DNA of 27,963 nt from Pseudomonadota bacterium. Lineage in GTDB: Bacteria; Pseudomonadota; Alphaproteobacteria; Caulobacterales; Caulobacteraceae. Where the stretch lies: NCBI GenBank assembly GCA_023434265.1, contig JAEYTA010000126.1:1-27963 (forward strand). The letters are read 5' to 3'. The notes under the pieces were generated by a model, which saw only the letters and a program-made list of their open reading frames with translations, was not told the DNA's origin and ran no database searches. Position 1 is the stretch's first letter. Each line of letters opens with the position of its first letter. Below, in pieces: positions 15,234 to 23,501 of this stretch. A program made the translations under genes and the position numbers.

Positions 15234-16738
15234 ACCAGCAGCGAAAGTTGCCGGTTCGCCTCCTCGCGGCCGCCTTCCTCGATCTCCCGGTCCAGCAGGC
15301 GGGTGGGGTATTCGCCGGTGAAGTAGTGGTCGGTGAACTGCGGGTTGGCGGCGTCGCGCGGCCCGGCGTCGACCGCCCCGTACAGCCCGTCCACCGACAG
15401 GAAGCCCAGCGAGTCGACCTCGAGATAGGCCCGCATCTCCTCCAGCGTCTTGTTGGCGGCGATCAGCTGCTCCCGCTCCGGCATGTCGATGCCGTAGAAG
15501 TCCGGATACAGGATTGGCGGCGAGGCCGAGCGCAAGTGCACCTCCGTCGCCCCCGCGGCGCGCACCGCCCGCACCAGCTTCACCGAGGTCGTGCCGCGCA
15601 CGATCGAGTCGTCGATCAGCACCACCCGCTTGCCGGCGAGCAGCGCCTTGTTCGGGCTGTGCTTCATGCGCACCCCCTTCTGGCGCGCGCCCTGGCTGGG
15701 CTGGATGAAGGTGCGGCCCAGATAGTGGCTGCGGATGATGCCCATCTCGTAGGGAATGCCGCTCTCCTGGGCGTAGCCCAGCGCCGCCGGCACGCCGGAA
15801 TCCGGCACCGGCACAACCACGTCGGCCTCGACCGCGTGCTCGCGCGCCAGCGCCCGGCCCATGCGCTTGCGCACCTCGTAGACCGAACGGCCGTCGAGGA
15901 TGCTGTCCGGGCGCGAGAAGTAGACGTATTCGAACAGGCAGGGCCGCGCCGGCCGGGCCGGGAAGGGCTTCACCGAGCGCAGGCCGTTGTGGTCGATGAC
16001 CACCACCTCCCCGTTCTCGACGTCGCGCACGAACTCGGCCCCGACGGTGTCCAGCGCGCAGGTCTCGGACGCCAGCACCCAGGTGTCGCCGATCCGGCCC
16101 AGCACCAGCGGCCGGATGCCCAGCGGGTCGCGCGCGCCGATCATCTTCGAGCGGGTCTGGCAGACCAGGGCGTAGCCGCCCTCGATGCGGCCGATGGCGT
16201 CGATGAAGCGGTCGACGATCCTGGCCTTCCGGCTGCGCGCGATCAGGTGAAGGATGACCTCTGAGTCCGAGGTCGACTGGAAGATCGCGCCTTCCGACAC
16301 AAGTTGGCTGTGCAGGTACTTGAAATTGGTCAGGTTGCCGTTGTGGGCGATGGCGATGCCGCCCTGGTCCAGGTCGGCGAACATCGGCTGGATGTTGCGC
16401 AGGAAGCTGCCGCCGGCGGTAGAGTAGCGGGTGTGGCCCACGGCCGCCGAGCCCGGCATGCGCCGCGACAGGTCGGCCCCGCCGAAGGCCTCGCCGACCA
16501 GCCCCATGTGGCGCTCGGTGTAGAAGCGCGCTTCGTGCACGCTGGCGATGCCGCAGGCTTCCTGGCCGCGATGCTGCAGGGCGTGCAGGCCCAGCGCCAC
16601 GATCGAGGAGGCGGCGTCGGCCTCGGCGCCCCAGACGCCGCAGACGCCGCATTCGAGGCGCGGACGATCGTCGTCGACGTCCCGGAAATGCTCCCGGTGG
16701 ACGACCGGTTCGGCGATGCAATGCTCGAGGCGGCTCAT
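15224..16738 (-). CDS. purF: Amidophosphoribosyltransferase PurF
   Basis: A 504-residue enzyme for the first committed step of purine synthesis (PRPP plus glutamine to phosphoribosylamine). A 29-residue propeptide precedes the glutamine-hydrolysing Cys30 (LECGVCGVWG), as in the B. subtilis type. Other motifs are HRGQEACGIA, GHTRYSTAG, IAHNGNLTN, the EYVYFSRPDS segment, GRTFIQPSQ and the PRPP loop VVLIDDSIVRGTTS. Of the four Fe-S ligand Cys of B. subtilis PurF only the first (PCLFEY) remains; the others align with Asp (YPDFYGID) and Thr/Tyr (TDHYFTG), so no cluster is expected. The ATG at 16738 has GGAG upstream, 26 bases after cvpA. Confidence 0.96.
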   Translation of the reverse strand: MSRLEHCIAEPVVHREHFRDVDDDRPRLECGVCGVWGAEADAASSIVALGLHALQHRGQEACGIASVHEARFYTERHMGLVGEAFGGADLSRRMPGSAAVGHTRYSTAGGSFLRNIQPMFADLDQGGIAIAHNGNLTNFKYLHSQLVSEGAIFQSTSDSEVILHLIARSRKARIVDRFIDAIGRIEGGYALVCQTRSKMIGARDPLGIRPLVLGRIGDTWVLASETCALDTVGAEFVRDVENGEVVVIDHNGLRSVKPFPARPARPCLFEYVYFSRPDSILDGRSVYEVRKRMGRALAREHAVEADVVVPVPDSGVPAALGYAQESGIPYEMGIIRSHYLGRTFIQPSQGARQKGVRMKHSPNKALLAGKRVVLIDDSIVRGTTSVKLVRAVRAAGATEVHLRSASPPILYPDFYGIDMPEREQLIAANKTLEEMRAYLEVDSLGFLSVDGLYGAVDAGPRDAANPQFTDHYFTGEYPTRLLDREIEEGGREEANRQLSLLVSA

Positions 16739-16764
16739 CGTCGGACTCCGATGACGCGGAAACA

Positions 16765-17361
16765 CTAGCGGGCGGCGGATGGCGGCGAAGTATTGTCAGT
16801 TTGCGGCGGGGGCAAGGCTTCGTCGCTGGAAAACCCCTGGCTCACGGACGATGTGACCACCGGGGTCAGGGCGTCGGCCCCCCGCCCGATGCCGGGCAGC
16901 ACGACCTGGATCAGACGCGCCGCGCCCGCGGTGACCGGCCTCAGCGCCGCCTCGCTCAGCCAGCGCGGGGTCTGTTCGCCGGGCCAGATCGCCACCGCCA
17001 CGAGGTGCACGGCCCCCAGCAGCACCAGCGCCCGGGCCGAGCCGACGAAGACGCCGAAGAAGCGGTCGACGCCGCCCAGCTGCGGGTGCGCCTGCGCCCG
17101 CTTCGACAGCACCGAGCCGAAGATGCGGATGCCGAAGTAGATCAGCAGGAAGGAGATCACCGCCGCGAGGATGGTCCCCGCCCAGTCCGGATCCACCGCG
17201 CCGCGCCCGATCGGGGCGGTCAGCGGCAGCGCCACCAGCGCCACGAAGGCCGCCAGCACGAAGCTCAGCAGGGTGATGATCTCGCGCGTCGCCCCACGCA
17301 CCCAACCGGCCGCCGCCGAGGCGAGGATGATCAGGACGGCGATGACGTCGAAACCGGTCAC
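16765..17361 (-). CDS. cvpA: CvpA family membrane protein
   Basis: A 198-residue membrane protein with four predicted hydrophobic helices in the first 130 residues (VIAVLIILASAAAGWVRG; ITLLSFVLAAFVALVAL; GTILAAVISFLLIYFGIRIFG; ALVLLGAVHLVAVAIW). The family hallmark GWVRGATREI follows helix 1, and a soluble Ser/Pro-rich C-terminus closes the protein. CvpA is linked to envelope stress tolerance and colicin V export in E. coli; its exact activity is unsettled. It directly precedes purF, as in E. coli. The start is GTG 17361 with AAGGAG about eight bases upstream; longer in-frame starts run into the inverted-repeat element and are unlikely. Confidence 0.9.
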   Translation of the reverse strand: MTGFDVIAVLIILASAAAGWVRGATREIITLLSFVLAAFVALVALPLTAPIGRGAVDPDWAGTILAAVISFLLIYFGIRIFGSVLSKRAQAHPQLGGVDRFFGVFVGSARALVLLGAVHLVAVAIWPGEQTPRWLSEAALRPVTAGAARLIQVVLPGIGRGADALTPVVTSSVSQGFSSDEALPPPQTDNTSPPSAAR

Positions 17362-17369
17362 CCTCCGAA

Positions 17370-17536
17370 CTCCTTCCCCCCTTGCGGGGGAAGGTGGGCC
17401 GCGGAGCGGCTCGGATGGGGGGACCGCGTCCACACACTCGTCGCCCGAAGGTCAGCGGTTCTCTGCGGATGGAGGCGCTTCATCCCCCTTCCGTTTCGCT
17501 TCCCGAGCCACCTTCCCCCGCGAGGGGGGAAGGGAG
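17370..17536. repeat. Inverted-repeat (REP/MITE-like) element between radA and cvpA
   Basis: About 167 bp bounded by two inverted copies of a GC-rich module, left at 17370-17397 and right at 17508-17536. Each module is itself a hairpin: CCTTCCCCC pairs with GGGGGAAGG around a five-base loop (17372-17394 and 17511-17533). The middle contains gatggggg- and catccccc-type stretches that extend the symmetry. No protein is encoded. Elements of this look are dispersed in intergenic regions of Caulobacterales; here it lies inside the radA-cvpA-purF series and its strong stems could terminate or process the transcript. Confidence 0.75.
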
Positions 17537-17562
17537 ATGTGAGAGCGCTCCCCATGCCCGCT

Positions 17563-18927
17563 TCAATACCGGCTTTCCGAGATTCGTTCGACCGCCTCGC
17601 CCAGCCGCGACACCGCGGTGAGCCGCACGCCCTTGCTCTTGACGCTCAGGGGCGGCGACAGGGCCTGGTCGAAGCCCAGCTTGGCCGCCTCGCGCAGGCG
17701 GGCCTCGGCCCGGCCCACGGCCCGCACCTCGCCCGACAGGCTGATCTCGCCGAACACCACGCAGCCCTGCGGCAGCGGCATGTCCGTGGCCGAGCTGATC
17801 AGCGCCGCCGCCGCCGCCAGGTCCGCGGCCGGCTCGACGATGCGCAGGCCGCCGGCGACATTGAGGTAGACGTCGCGGTCGCCGAAGCCGAGGCCGCAGC
17901 GCGCCTCCAGCACGGCCAGCACCATGGCCAGCCGTCCGGAGTCCCAGCCGACCACGGCCCGGCGCGGCGTGCCGTAGGCCGAGGGGGCGACCAGGGCCTG
18001 CACCTCGACCAGCACCGGGCGCGAGCCCTCGATGCCGGCGAACACCGCCGAGCCCGGCGCGCGCTCCTTGCTGTCGCCGAGGAACAGGGCCGAGGGGTTG
18101 GCCACCTCGCGCAGGCCGGCGTCGCCCATCTCGAACACCCCGATCTCGTCGGTGGCCCCGAAGCGGTTCTTGCCGGCGCGCAGGATGCGGAAGGGATAGC
18201 CGCGCTCGCCCTCGAAGCTCAGCACCGCGTCGACCATGTGCTCGACCACGCGCGGCCCGGCGATCTGTCCGTCCTTGGTGACGTGCCCGACCAGAATCAC
18301 GGCGACGCCCTGGGCCTTGGCCAGCCGGACCAGTTCCCCGGCGCAGGCCCGCACCTGGGTGACCGAGCCGGGCCCGGCCTCGTGCGCGTCCGACCACAGG
18401 GTCTGGATCGAGTCGATGATGACGATGTCGAATTTCTCGCGCTTCAGCGTGCCGACGATCTCGCGCAGCGCCGTGGCCGAGGCGAGGTTCACCGGAGCCG
18501 AGGCCAGTCCCATCCGCTTCGCCCGCGCCCGGATCTGCTCCACCGCCTCCTCGCCCGAGATATAGGCCACCGAGGCGCCGCGCAGCGCCGCCTTGGCCGT
18601 CACCTCCAGCAGCAGGGTCGACTTGCCGACGCCGGGATCCCCGCCCAGCAGGATGGCCGAGCCCGGCACCACGCCGCCGCCGCACACCCGGTCGAACTCG
18701 CCGACGCCGGTGACGATGCGCGGCGGCTCGGGCGTGTCCGACTGCAGGGTCTCGAACTGCACGCCGCGCGCCCGGCTGGTCGCCGCCGGCTTCAGCGCCC
18801 CCGGCGGCGCCGAGCGGCTCTCCTCGACGATCGAGTTCCACTGTCCGCAGGCGCCGCACTGCCCGGACCACTTGCCGTGCACCGCCCCGCAGGATTGACA
18901 GACATGGATTGCGCCGTCCCGAGCCAT
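17563..18927 (-). CDS. radA: DNA repair protein RadA (Sms)
   Basis: A 454-residue RecA-like ATPase and helicase that promotes branch migration in homologous recombination. The N-terminal zinc finger is Cys10-x2-Cys13 and Cys24-x2-Cys27. Walker A is GDPGVGKST (about 95-103), followed by ISGEEAVEQIRARA and IIDSIQTL (Walker B). The RadA-specific KNRFG motif is present in RAGKNRFGATDEIG, and the C-terminal Lon-like domain has GVEVQALVAPS-type sequence and DRDVYLNVAGG. The length is typical. The gene starts the radA-cvpA-purF series, and inverted-repeat elements lie on both sides of it. Confidence 0.96.
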   Translation of the reverse strand: MARDGAIHVCQSCGAVHGKWSGQCGACGQWNSIVEESRSAPPGALKPAATSRARGVQFETLQSDTPEPPRIVTGVGEFDRVCGGGVVPGSAILLGGDPGVGKSTLLLEVTAKAALRGASVAYISGEEAVEQIRARAKRMGLASAPVNLASATALREIVGTLKREKFDIVIIDSIQTLWSDAHEAGPGSVTQVRACAGELVRLAKAQGVAVILVGHVTKDGQIAGPRVVEHMVDAVLSFEGERGYPFRILRAGKNRFGATDEIGVFEMGDAGLREVANPSALFLGDSKERAPGSAVFAGIEGSRPVLVEVQALVAPSAYGTPRRAVVGWDSGRLAMVLAVLEARCGLGFGDRDVYLNVAGGLRIVEPAADLAAAAALISSATDMPLPQGCVVFGEISLSGEVRAVGRAEARLREAAKLGFDQALSPPLSVKSKGVRLTAVSRLGEAVERISESRY

Positions 18928-19068
18928 GCGGACGGCTTACAGCAGTCCGACGCAGCAGGGCAGGGGGCCGCCGCGAGCCTGCGACCGAATCTGACGCACC
19001 CGCCAGACGCCGGCTCCTCCGGCCGGCATCGCGGCTTCACCTCCGCACACCCGCCTCCGCCCCACGGA

Positions 19069-19211
19069 CCGTCGCCCTCGGGCTTGACCCGAGGGCCGGA
19101 CGTTCCGCCGCTCAGATCGCGGAGATGGTTCGAGATCGCCGGGCCCTCGCCCCACATCCGGGCCGCCCCCGCCCCCGCCTCCGGCCCTCGGGTCAAGCCC
19201 GAGGGTGACGG
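19069..19211. repeat. Inverted-repeat element with 31-bp ends
   Basis: The ends at 19069-19099 and 19181-19211 are inverted copies matching at 30 of 31 positions. Each end contains a small internal palindrome (CCTCGGGCTTGACCCGAGG). The 81-bp centre is not coding. Dispersed elements of the CTCGGGCTTGACCCGAG type are common in intergenic DNA of alphaproteobacteria; the intact ends suggest a recent or conserved MITE/REP-like unit. It stands next to the amidohydrolase gene that separates alr from radA. Confidence 0.8.
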
Positions 19212-19243
19212 AAGTTGGAGTTCAACGATCCCGCGTCACCACT

Positions 19244-19271
19244 CACCAGCCACCAGCCACCAGCCACCAGC
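19244..19271. repeat. Four tandem copies of CACCAGC
   Basis: The heptamer CACCAGC is repeated four times without interruption, and the array continues into C-rich CCCCCCA repeats. It lies about 100 bases upstream of the amidohydrolase start, outside any credible gene. Such arrays can vary in copy number between strains. Confidence 0.75.
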
Positions 19272-19369
19272 CGCCCCCCACCCCCCACCCCCTCTCCGAC
19301 ATCCTCCATTCCGGCCGTTGCGGCGCGGCCCGCCGCCGTGCCAGCTTGGCCGCGTTCAGGAGACCTCCC

Positions 19370-20656
19370 ATGCTGCATCGTCTGGCCGTCGCGGCCGCCG
19401 CCTTCGCCGTGGCCTGCGGGCTCGCCGTCCCCGCCGCCGCCGACACCCTCGTCGTCACCGCCGATCGCCTTGTCGACGTCGAGCGCGGTCGCTACGTCGA
19501 GAATCCCGTCGTCGTGGTCACCGACGGCCGCATCGTCTCGGTCGGGACCACGGCCCCCGCCGGCCTCCCGGCCGACGCCCGCCGTCTCGACCTGCCCGGC
19601 CTGACCCTGCTGCCGGGGCTGATCGACATGCACGTCCACCTCGCCTCGACGCCCTACATCTCCGGCTGGAACGAGCTGGAGTACGCCGACGACTTCGGGC
19701 CGATCCTGCAGGTCCCGCACGCGCGCGCCACGCTCGACGCCGGCTTCACCACCGTGCGCAACCTCGGCGGCCCGGCCTTCGCCGACGTCGCCCTGATGCA
19801 GGCCGTCGACGGCGGCCACGTGGCGGGCCCGCGCATCGTCCCGACCGGCTCCTCGATCGGGGCCACCGGCGGCCACTGCGACATGACCGGCCTGCCGCGC
19901 TCGATGGACGAGGCCAGCGACTTCGTCGCCGACGGCCCCGACGAGATGCGCCGCGTGGTGCGCGAGGTGCGCAAGTACGGGGCCCGCGCCATCAAGCTCT
20001 GCGCCACCGGCGGGGTGTTCTCGCGCAACACCGAGCCCGGCCAGCAGCAGCTGAGCTTCGAGGAGCTCCGGGCCGCCGCCGAGGAGGCGCACATGTGGGG
20101 CCTGACGGTGGCCGCCCACGCCCACGGCGCCGCCGGCATCCGCGACGCCATCCGGGCCGGCATCGACACCATCGAGCACGCCTCGCTGATCGACGACGAA
20201 GGCACCCGTCTGGCCGTCGCGCGCGGGACCTGGCTGTCGATGGACATCTTCAACACCGACTTCACCCAGGCTACCGGCACCGCGTTCGGGGTCACCGAGG
20301 ACAATCTGCGCAAGGACCGGGAGATCGCCCAGATCCAGCGCGACAACTTCCGCCGCGCCCACCAGGCCGGGGCGCGCATGGTGTTCGGCTCCGACGCCGC
20401 CATCTACCCGCACGGGCAGAACGCGCGTCAGTTCGCCGTCATGGTCGAATACGGCATGACCCCGGCCGAGGCGATCCGCGCCGCCACCTGGAACGCCGCC
20501 CAGGCCCTGGGCCGCGAGCGCGACGTCGGGGCCGTCGTTTCCGGGCGCTACGGCGACCTGATCGCGGTGGCCGGCGATCCCCTCGCCGACGTGCGGGCGC
20601 TGGAGACGGTCGCCGTGGTGATCAAGGGCGGGGAGGTGGTGAAGGACGCCCGCTAG
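19370..20656 (+). CDS. Exported metal-dependent amidohydrolase (prolidase-like)
   Basis: A 428-residue amidohydrolase with a clear signal peptide (MLHRLAVAAAAFAVACGLAVPAAADT). Metal ligands expected for a binuclear site are present: His88 and His90 in DMHVHL, Lys209 (probably carbamylated) in AIKLCATGG, His250 in VAAHAHG, His270 in IEHASL and Asp342 in GSDAAIYPHG. The GPRIVPTGSSIGATGGHCD segment resembles Xaa-Pro/Xaa-Arg dipeptidase-type amidohydrolases known from Caulobacter (Cc2672, Sgx9260 group), so a periplasmic dipeptidase role is likely but not proven. AGGAGA supports the start. The gene lies in reverse orientation between alr and radA, and its stop overlaps that of alr by four bases (CTAG). 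Confidence 0.88.
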   Translation: MLHRLAVAAAAFAVACGLAVPAAADTLVVTADRLVDVERGRYVENPVVVVTDGRIVSVGTTAPAGLPADARRLDLPGLTLLPGLIDMHVHLASTPYISGWNELEYADDFGPILQVPHARATLDAGFTTVRNLGGPAFADVALMQAVDGGHVAGPRIVPTGSSIGATGGHCDMTGLPRSMDEASDFVADGPDEMRRVVREVRKYGARAIKLCATGGVFSRNTEPGQQQLSFEELRAAAEEAHMWGLTVAAHAHGAAGIRDAIRAGIDTIEHASLIDDEGTRLAVARGTWLSMDIFNTDFTQATGTAFGVTEDNLRKDREIAQIQRDNFRRAHQAGARMVFGSDAAIYPHGQNARQFAVMVEYGMTPAEAIRAATWNAAQALGRERDVGAVVSGRYGDLIAVAGDPLADVRALETVAVVIKGGEVVKDAR

Positions 20657-21690
20657 CCGACGTGGATGCGCGGCACCCGGGCGGTGATAGCGCTGAGCAG
20701 TTCGTAGGCGATGGTGCCCGCCGCCGCGGCCGCCTCATCGATCATGCGGTTGGCCCCGAACAGCTCGATCCGGTCGCCGACGGCCACGTCCAGCCCGGTC
20801 ACGACGACGGCGCAGGCGTCCATCGAGATACGGCCGACGATGGGCCGCAGCTCGCCGCCCACGTAGGCCCGGCCCTTCGGGCTGTAGCTGCGCAGCACCC
20901 CGTCGGCGTAGCCGGCGGCGCAGGTGGCGATGCGGCTGGCGCGGTCGGCCGTGAAGGTGCGCGAATAGCCCACCGTCTCGCCGGCCGGAACCTCGCGTAC
21001 CTGCAGCACCTCGGCGGTCAGCGACGCCACCGGCCGGATGCGCGGATCGGGCTTGCCCTCCGGCCCGCCGCCGTACAGGCAGATGCCCGGCCGCAGGGCG
21101 TCGAAGGCGTAGCCCGGTCCGAGAAACACCCCGCCCGAATTGGCGAACGACCGCAGCGCTCCCGGGTAACGCTCCGCCGCCACGGCGAAGGCGTCCCGCT
21201 GCCGGGCGTTCATCGGCTCGCCCGGATCGTCGGCGCAGGCCAGGTGGCTGAGCACCAGCTCCAGTCCCTCGAAAGCCTCCGGCGCCTCCTCGGGCCGGAA
21301 GCCGAGCCGGTTCATGCCGGTGTCGATCTGCAGTCCGCACGGGCCCCCGTCGGCGTCGCGCCACTCCGCCAGCTGCGCCGCCGTGTTCAGCACGGGCCTC
21401 AGCCCCGCCGCCTTCAGCCGGCCGGCCCGTCCGGCGACGCAGCCGTCCAGAACGTAGATCGTCGGCTCCGGCCCCAGCGCCGCCCGCAGCGCCTCGCCCT
21501 CGCTCGCGCGGGCCACGAAGAAGGTCCGCGCCCCCTCGGCCATCAGGCGCCGGGCGCAGGCCGCGGCCCCGAGGCCGTAGCTGTCCGCCTTGACGACGGG
21601 GTGCACGGGGACCCCGCCGACGGCCTCAAGCGTGCGGAAGTTGGCGGCGAGCGCGGCGAGGTCGATGGTCAGTTCGGCCGGGGAGGGCAT
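20653..21690 (-). CDS. alr: Alanine racemase
   Basis: A 345-residue PLP-dependent enzyme that makes D-alanine for peptidoglycan. The PLP lysine is Lys34 in HPVVKADSYGLGA; the second catalytic base is Tyr242 in VGYSRTFTADR; the QIDTGMNRLGF, SFANSGGVF, RPGICLYGG and GRISMDACAV motifs complete the fold. The length is a little short of the usual 355-370 residues but all domains are present. It lies 44 bases downstream of the sugar ABC ATPase gene on the same strand and could share its transcript. In related genomes alr is commonly next to dnaB and radA; here dnaB is absent and an amidohydrolase is inserted before radA. Confidence 0.95.
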   Translation of the reverse strand: MPSPAELTIDLAALAANFRTLEAVGGVPVHPVVKADSYGLGAAACARRLMAEGARTFFVARASEGEALRAALGPEPTIYVLDGCVAGRAGRLKAAGLRPVLNTAAQLAEWRDADGGPCGLQIDTGMNRLGFRPEEAPEAFEGLELVLSHLACADDPGEPMNARQRDAFAVAAERYPGALRSFANSGGVFLGPGYAFDALRPGICLYGGGPEGKPDPRIRPVASLTAEVLQVREVPAGETVGYSRTFTADRASRIATCAAGYADGVLRSYSPKGRAYVGGELRPIVGRISMDACAVVVTGLDVAVGDRIELFGANRMIDEAAAAAGTIAYELLSAITARVPRIHVG

Positions 21691-21735
21691 CCGGCCATCT
21701 ACGGCCTCTGCCTTGTGCGATGCAACAAGGCGCCT

Positions 21736-22815
<1,080 letters not shown>

Positions 22816-22847
22816 GTTTCCTGCCCGCCAGTGTCGGTCCCGCCGTT

Positions 22848-22865
22848 ACCGTAAACGGTTACGGT
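22848..22865. promoter_or_regulatory. 18-bp palindromic operator upstream of the sugar ATPase gene
   Basis: ACCGTAAACGGTTACGGT is palindromic with a single mismatched pair. Its core GTAAACGGTTAC follows the LacI/GalR pattern (N-AA-N-CG-N-T) and shares AACCG.TTAC, on the minus strand, with the site at the bglX start. It lies 33 bp from the ATPase start codon and in the divergent region shared with the heme oxygenase gene. Confidence 0.55.
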
Positions 22866-22876
22866 TGGCGATCAAT

Positions 22877-22900
22877 CCGGTTTGGCGGGTGACAAACCGG
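22877..22900. promoter_or_regulatory. Perfect 8-8-8 inverted repeat in the bphO promoter
   Basis: CCGGTTTG and CAAACCGG are perfect inverted copies separated by eight bases (gcgggtga). The right arm overlaps the predicted -35 element (22889-22895). The size and symmetry suit a homodimeric regulator such as a TetR, MarR or two-component type protein. Which protein binds is not visible here. Confidence 0.5.
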
Positions 22901-22916
22901 TCGCGCCTGCTAGGGT
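22889..22916 (+). promoter_or_regulatory. Probable promoter of bphO-bphP
   Basis: gTGACAA at 22889-22895 and GCTAGGGT at 22909-22916 with a 13-base spacer match the Caulobacter housekeeping promoter form. The predicted transcription start, about seven bases past the -10, coincides with the GTG start codon at 22923, which predicts a leaderless mRNA; no ribosome site is visible in front of that codon. Confidence 0.55.
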
Positions 22917-22922
22917 CCGGGC

Positions 22923-23501
22923 GTGACAGTATCCGCCGTCCTCCAGGCCTTGCGGGCGGCGACTGCCGAGCAACACCGCGCGATCGAGATCGAGGCCCAG
23001 GTCGAAGCCCGGCTGCGAGACCCGCGCCGACGCTCCGTCATGCTCGCCCGCCTGCACAGGCTGCACGCCGCCGTAGAGCGGGCCGTCGCGCCGTGGAGTG
23101 CGACAATGGCGGCGCTCGGCCACGCGCCGCAGCCGCGCTCGCCGGCGATCGCCGCCGGCCTCCGCCTTCTCGGCGCCGTCCCGCCGTCGCCGCCGGATCC
23201 GCCGGCCCTGGCAAGCCTCGGCGAGGCCATGGGCTGGACCTATGTCGCCGACGGCTCGGCGCTGGGCGGGCGCGTCATGCGCCGCGCCATGATCGCCGAC
23301 GGGATCGACCTGGCCGGGCTCGACTTCCTCGACCCGCATGGCGACGAGGTGGGCCCTCGCTGGCGGGCCTTCCTCACCGCCATGGATCGCGCCTGCGCCG
23401 CGGGCCAGGCCCGCCCCGCCGACGTTGTCCGCGGCGGTCGGGACGCCTTCACCCTTGCCGCCGAGTTGCTCGGCGGCGCCGCCTACGCCGAGTTCGCCTG
23501 A
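22923..23501 (+). CDS. bphO: Biliverdin-producing heme oxygenase (BphO type)
   Basis: A 192-residue all-helical protein of the bacterial heme oxygenase family. It opens heme to biliverdin, iron and CO, supplying the chromophore of the phytochrome encoded next. The proximal heme ligand is probably His18 in ALRAATAEQHRAIE. The distal-helix segment MGWTYVADGSALGGRVMRRA carries the conserved G(S/T).LGG pattern. Sequence outside these motifs is divergent, as usual for the group. It starts with GTG 22923. Its stop codon overlaps the start of the phytochrome gene by one base (TGATG), indicating translational coupling. The pairing of HO and phytochrome strongly supports the assignment. Confidence 0.88.
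   Translation: MTVSAVLQALRAATAEQHRAIEIEAQVEARLRDPRRRSVMLARLHRLHAAVERAVAPWSATMAALGHAPQPRSPAIAAGLRLLGAVPPSPPDPPALASLGEAMGWTYVADGSALGGRVMRRAMIADGIDLAGLDFLDPHGDEVGPRWRAFLTAMDRACAAGQARPADVVRGGRDAFTLAAELLGGAAYAEFA

Larger units (their letters stand above)
18928..19369. other. 442-bp intergenic region between divergent radA and amidohydrolase
   Basis: No gene with believable start signals is seen. It contains the 143-bp inverted-repeat element (19069-19211), a heptamer tandem repeat (19244-19271) and C-rich tracts around 19270-19300, then the amidohydrolase ribosome site AGGAGA. Long open frames crossing it are by-products of high G+C. Confidence 0.6.

Noticed and set aside
19244..19271. CRISPR-like array
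   Set aside because: The repeats are seven bases and directly adjacent without spacers, and there are no cas genes.
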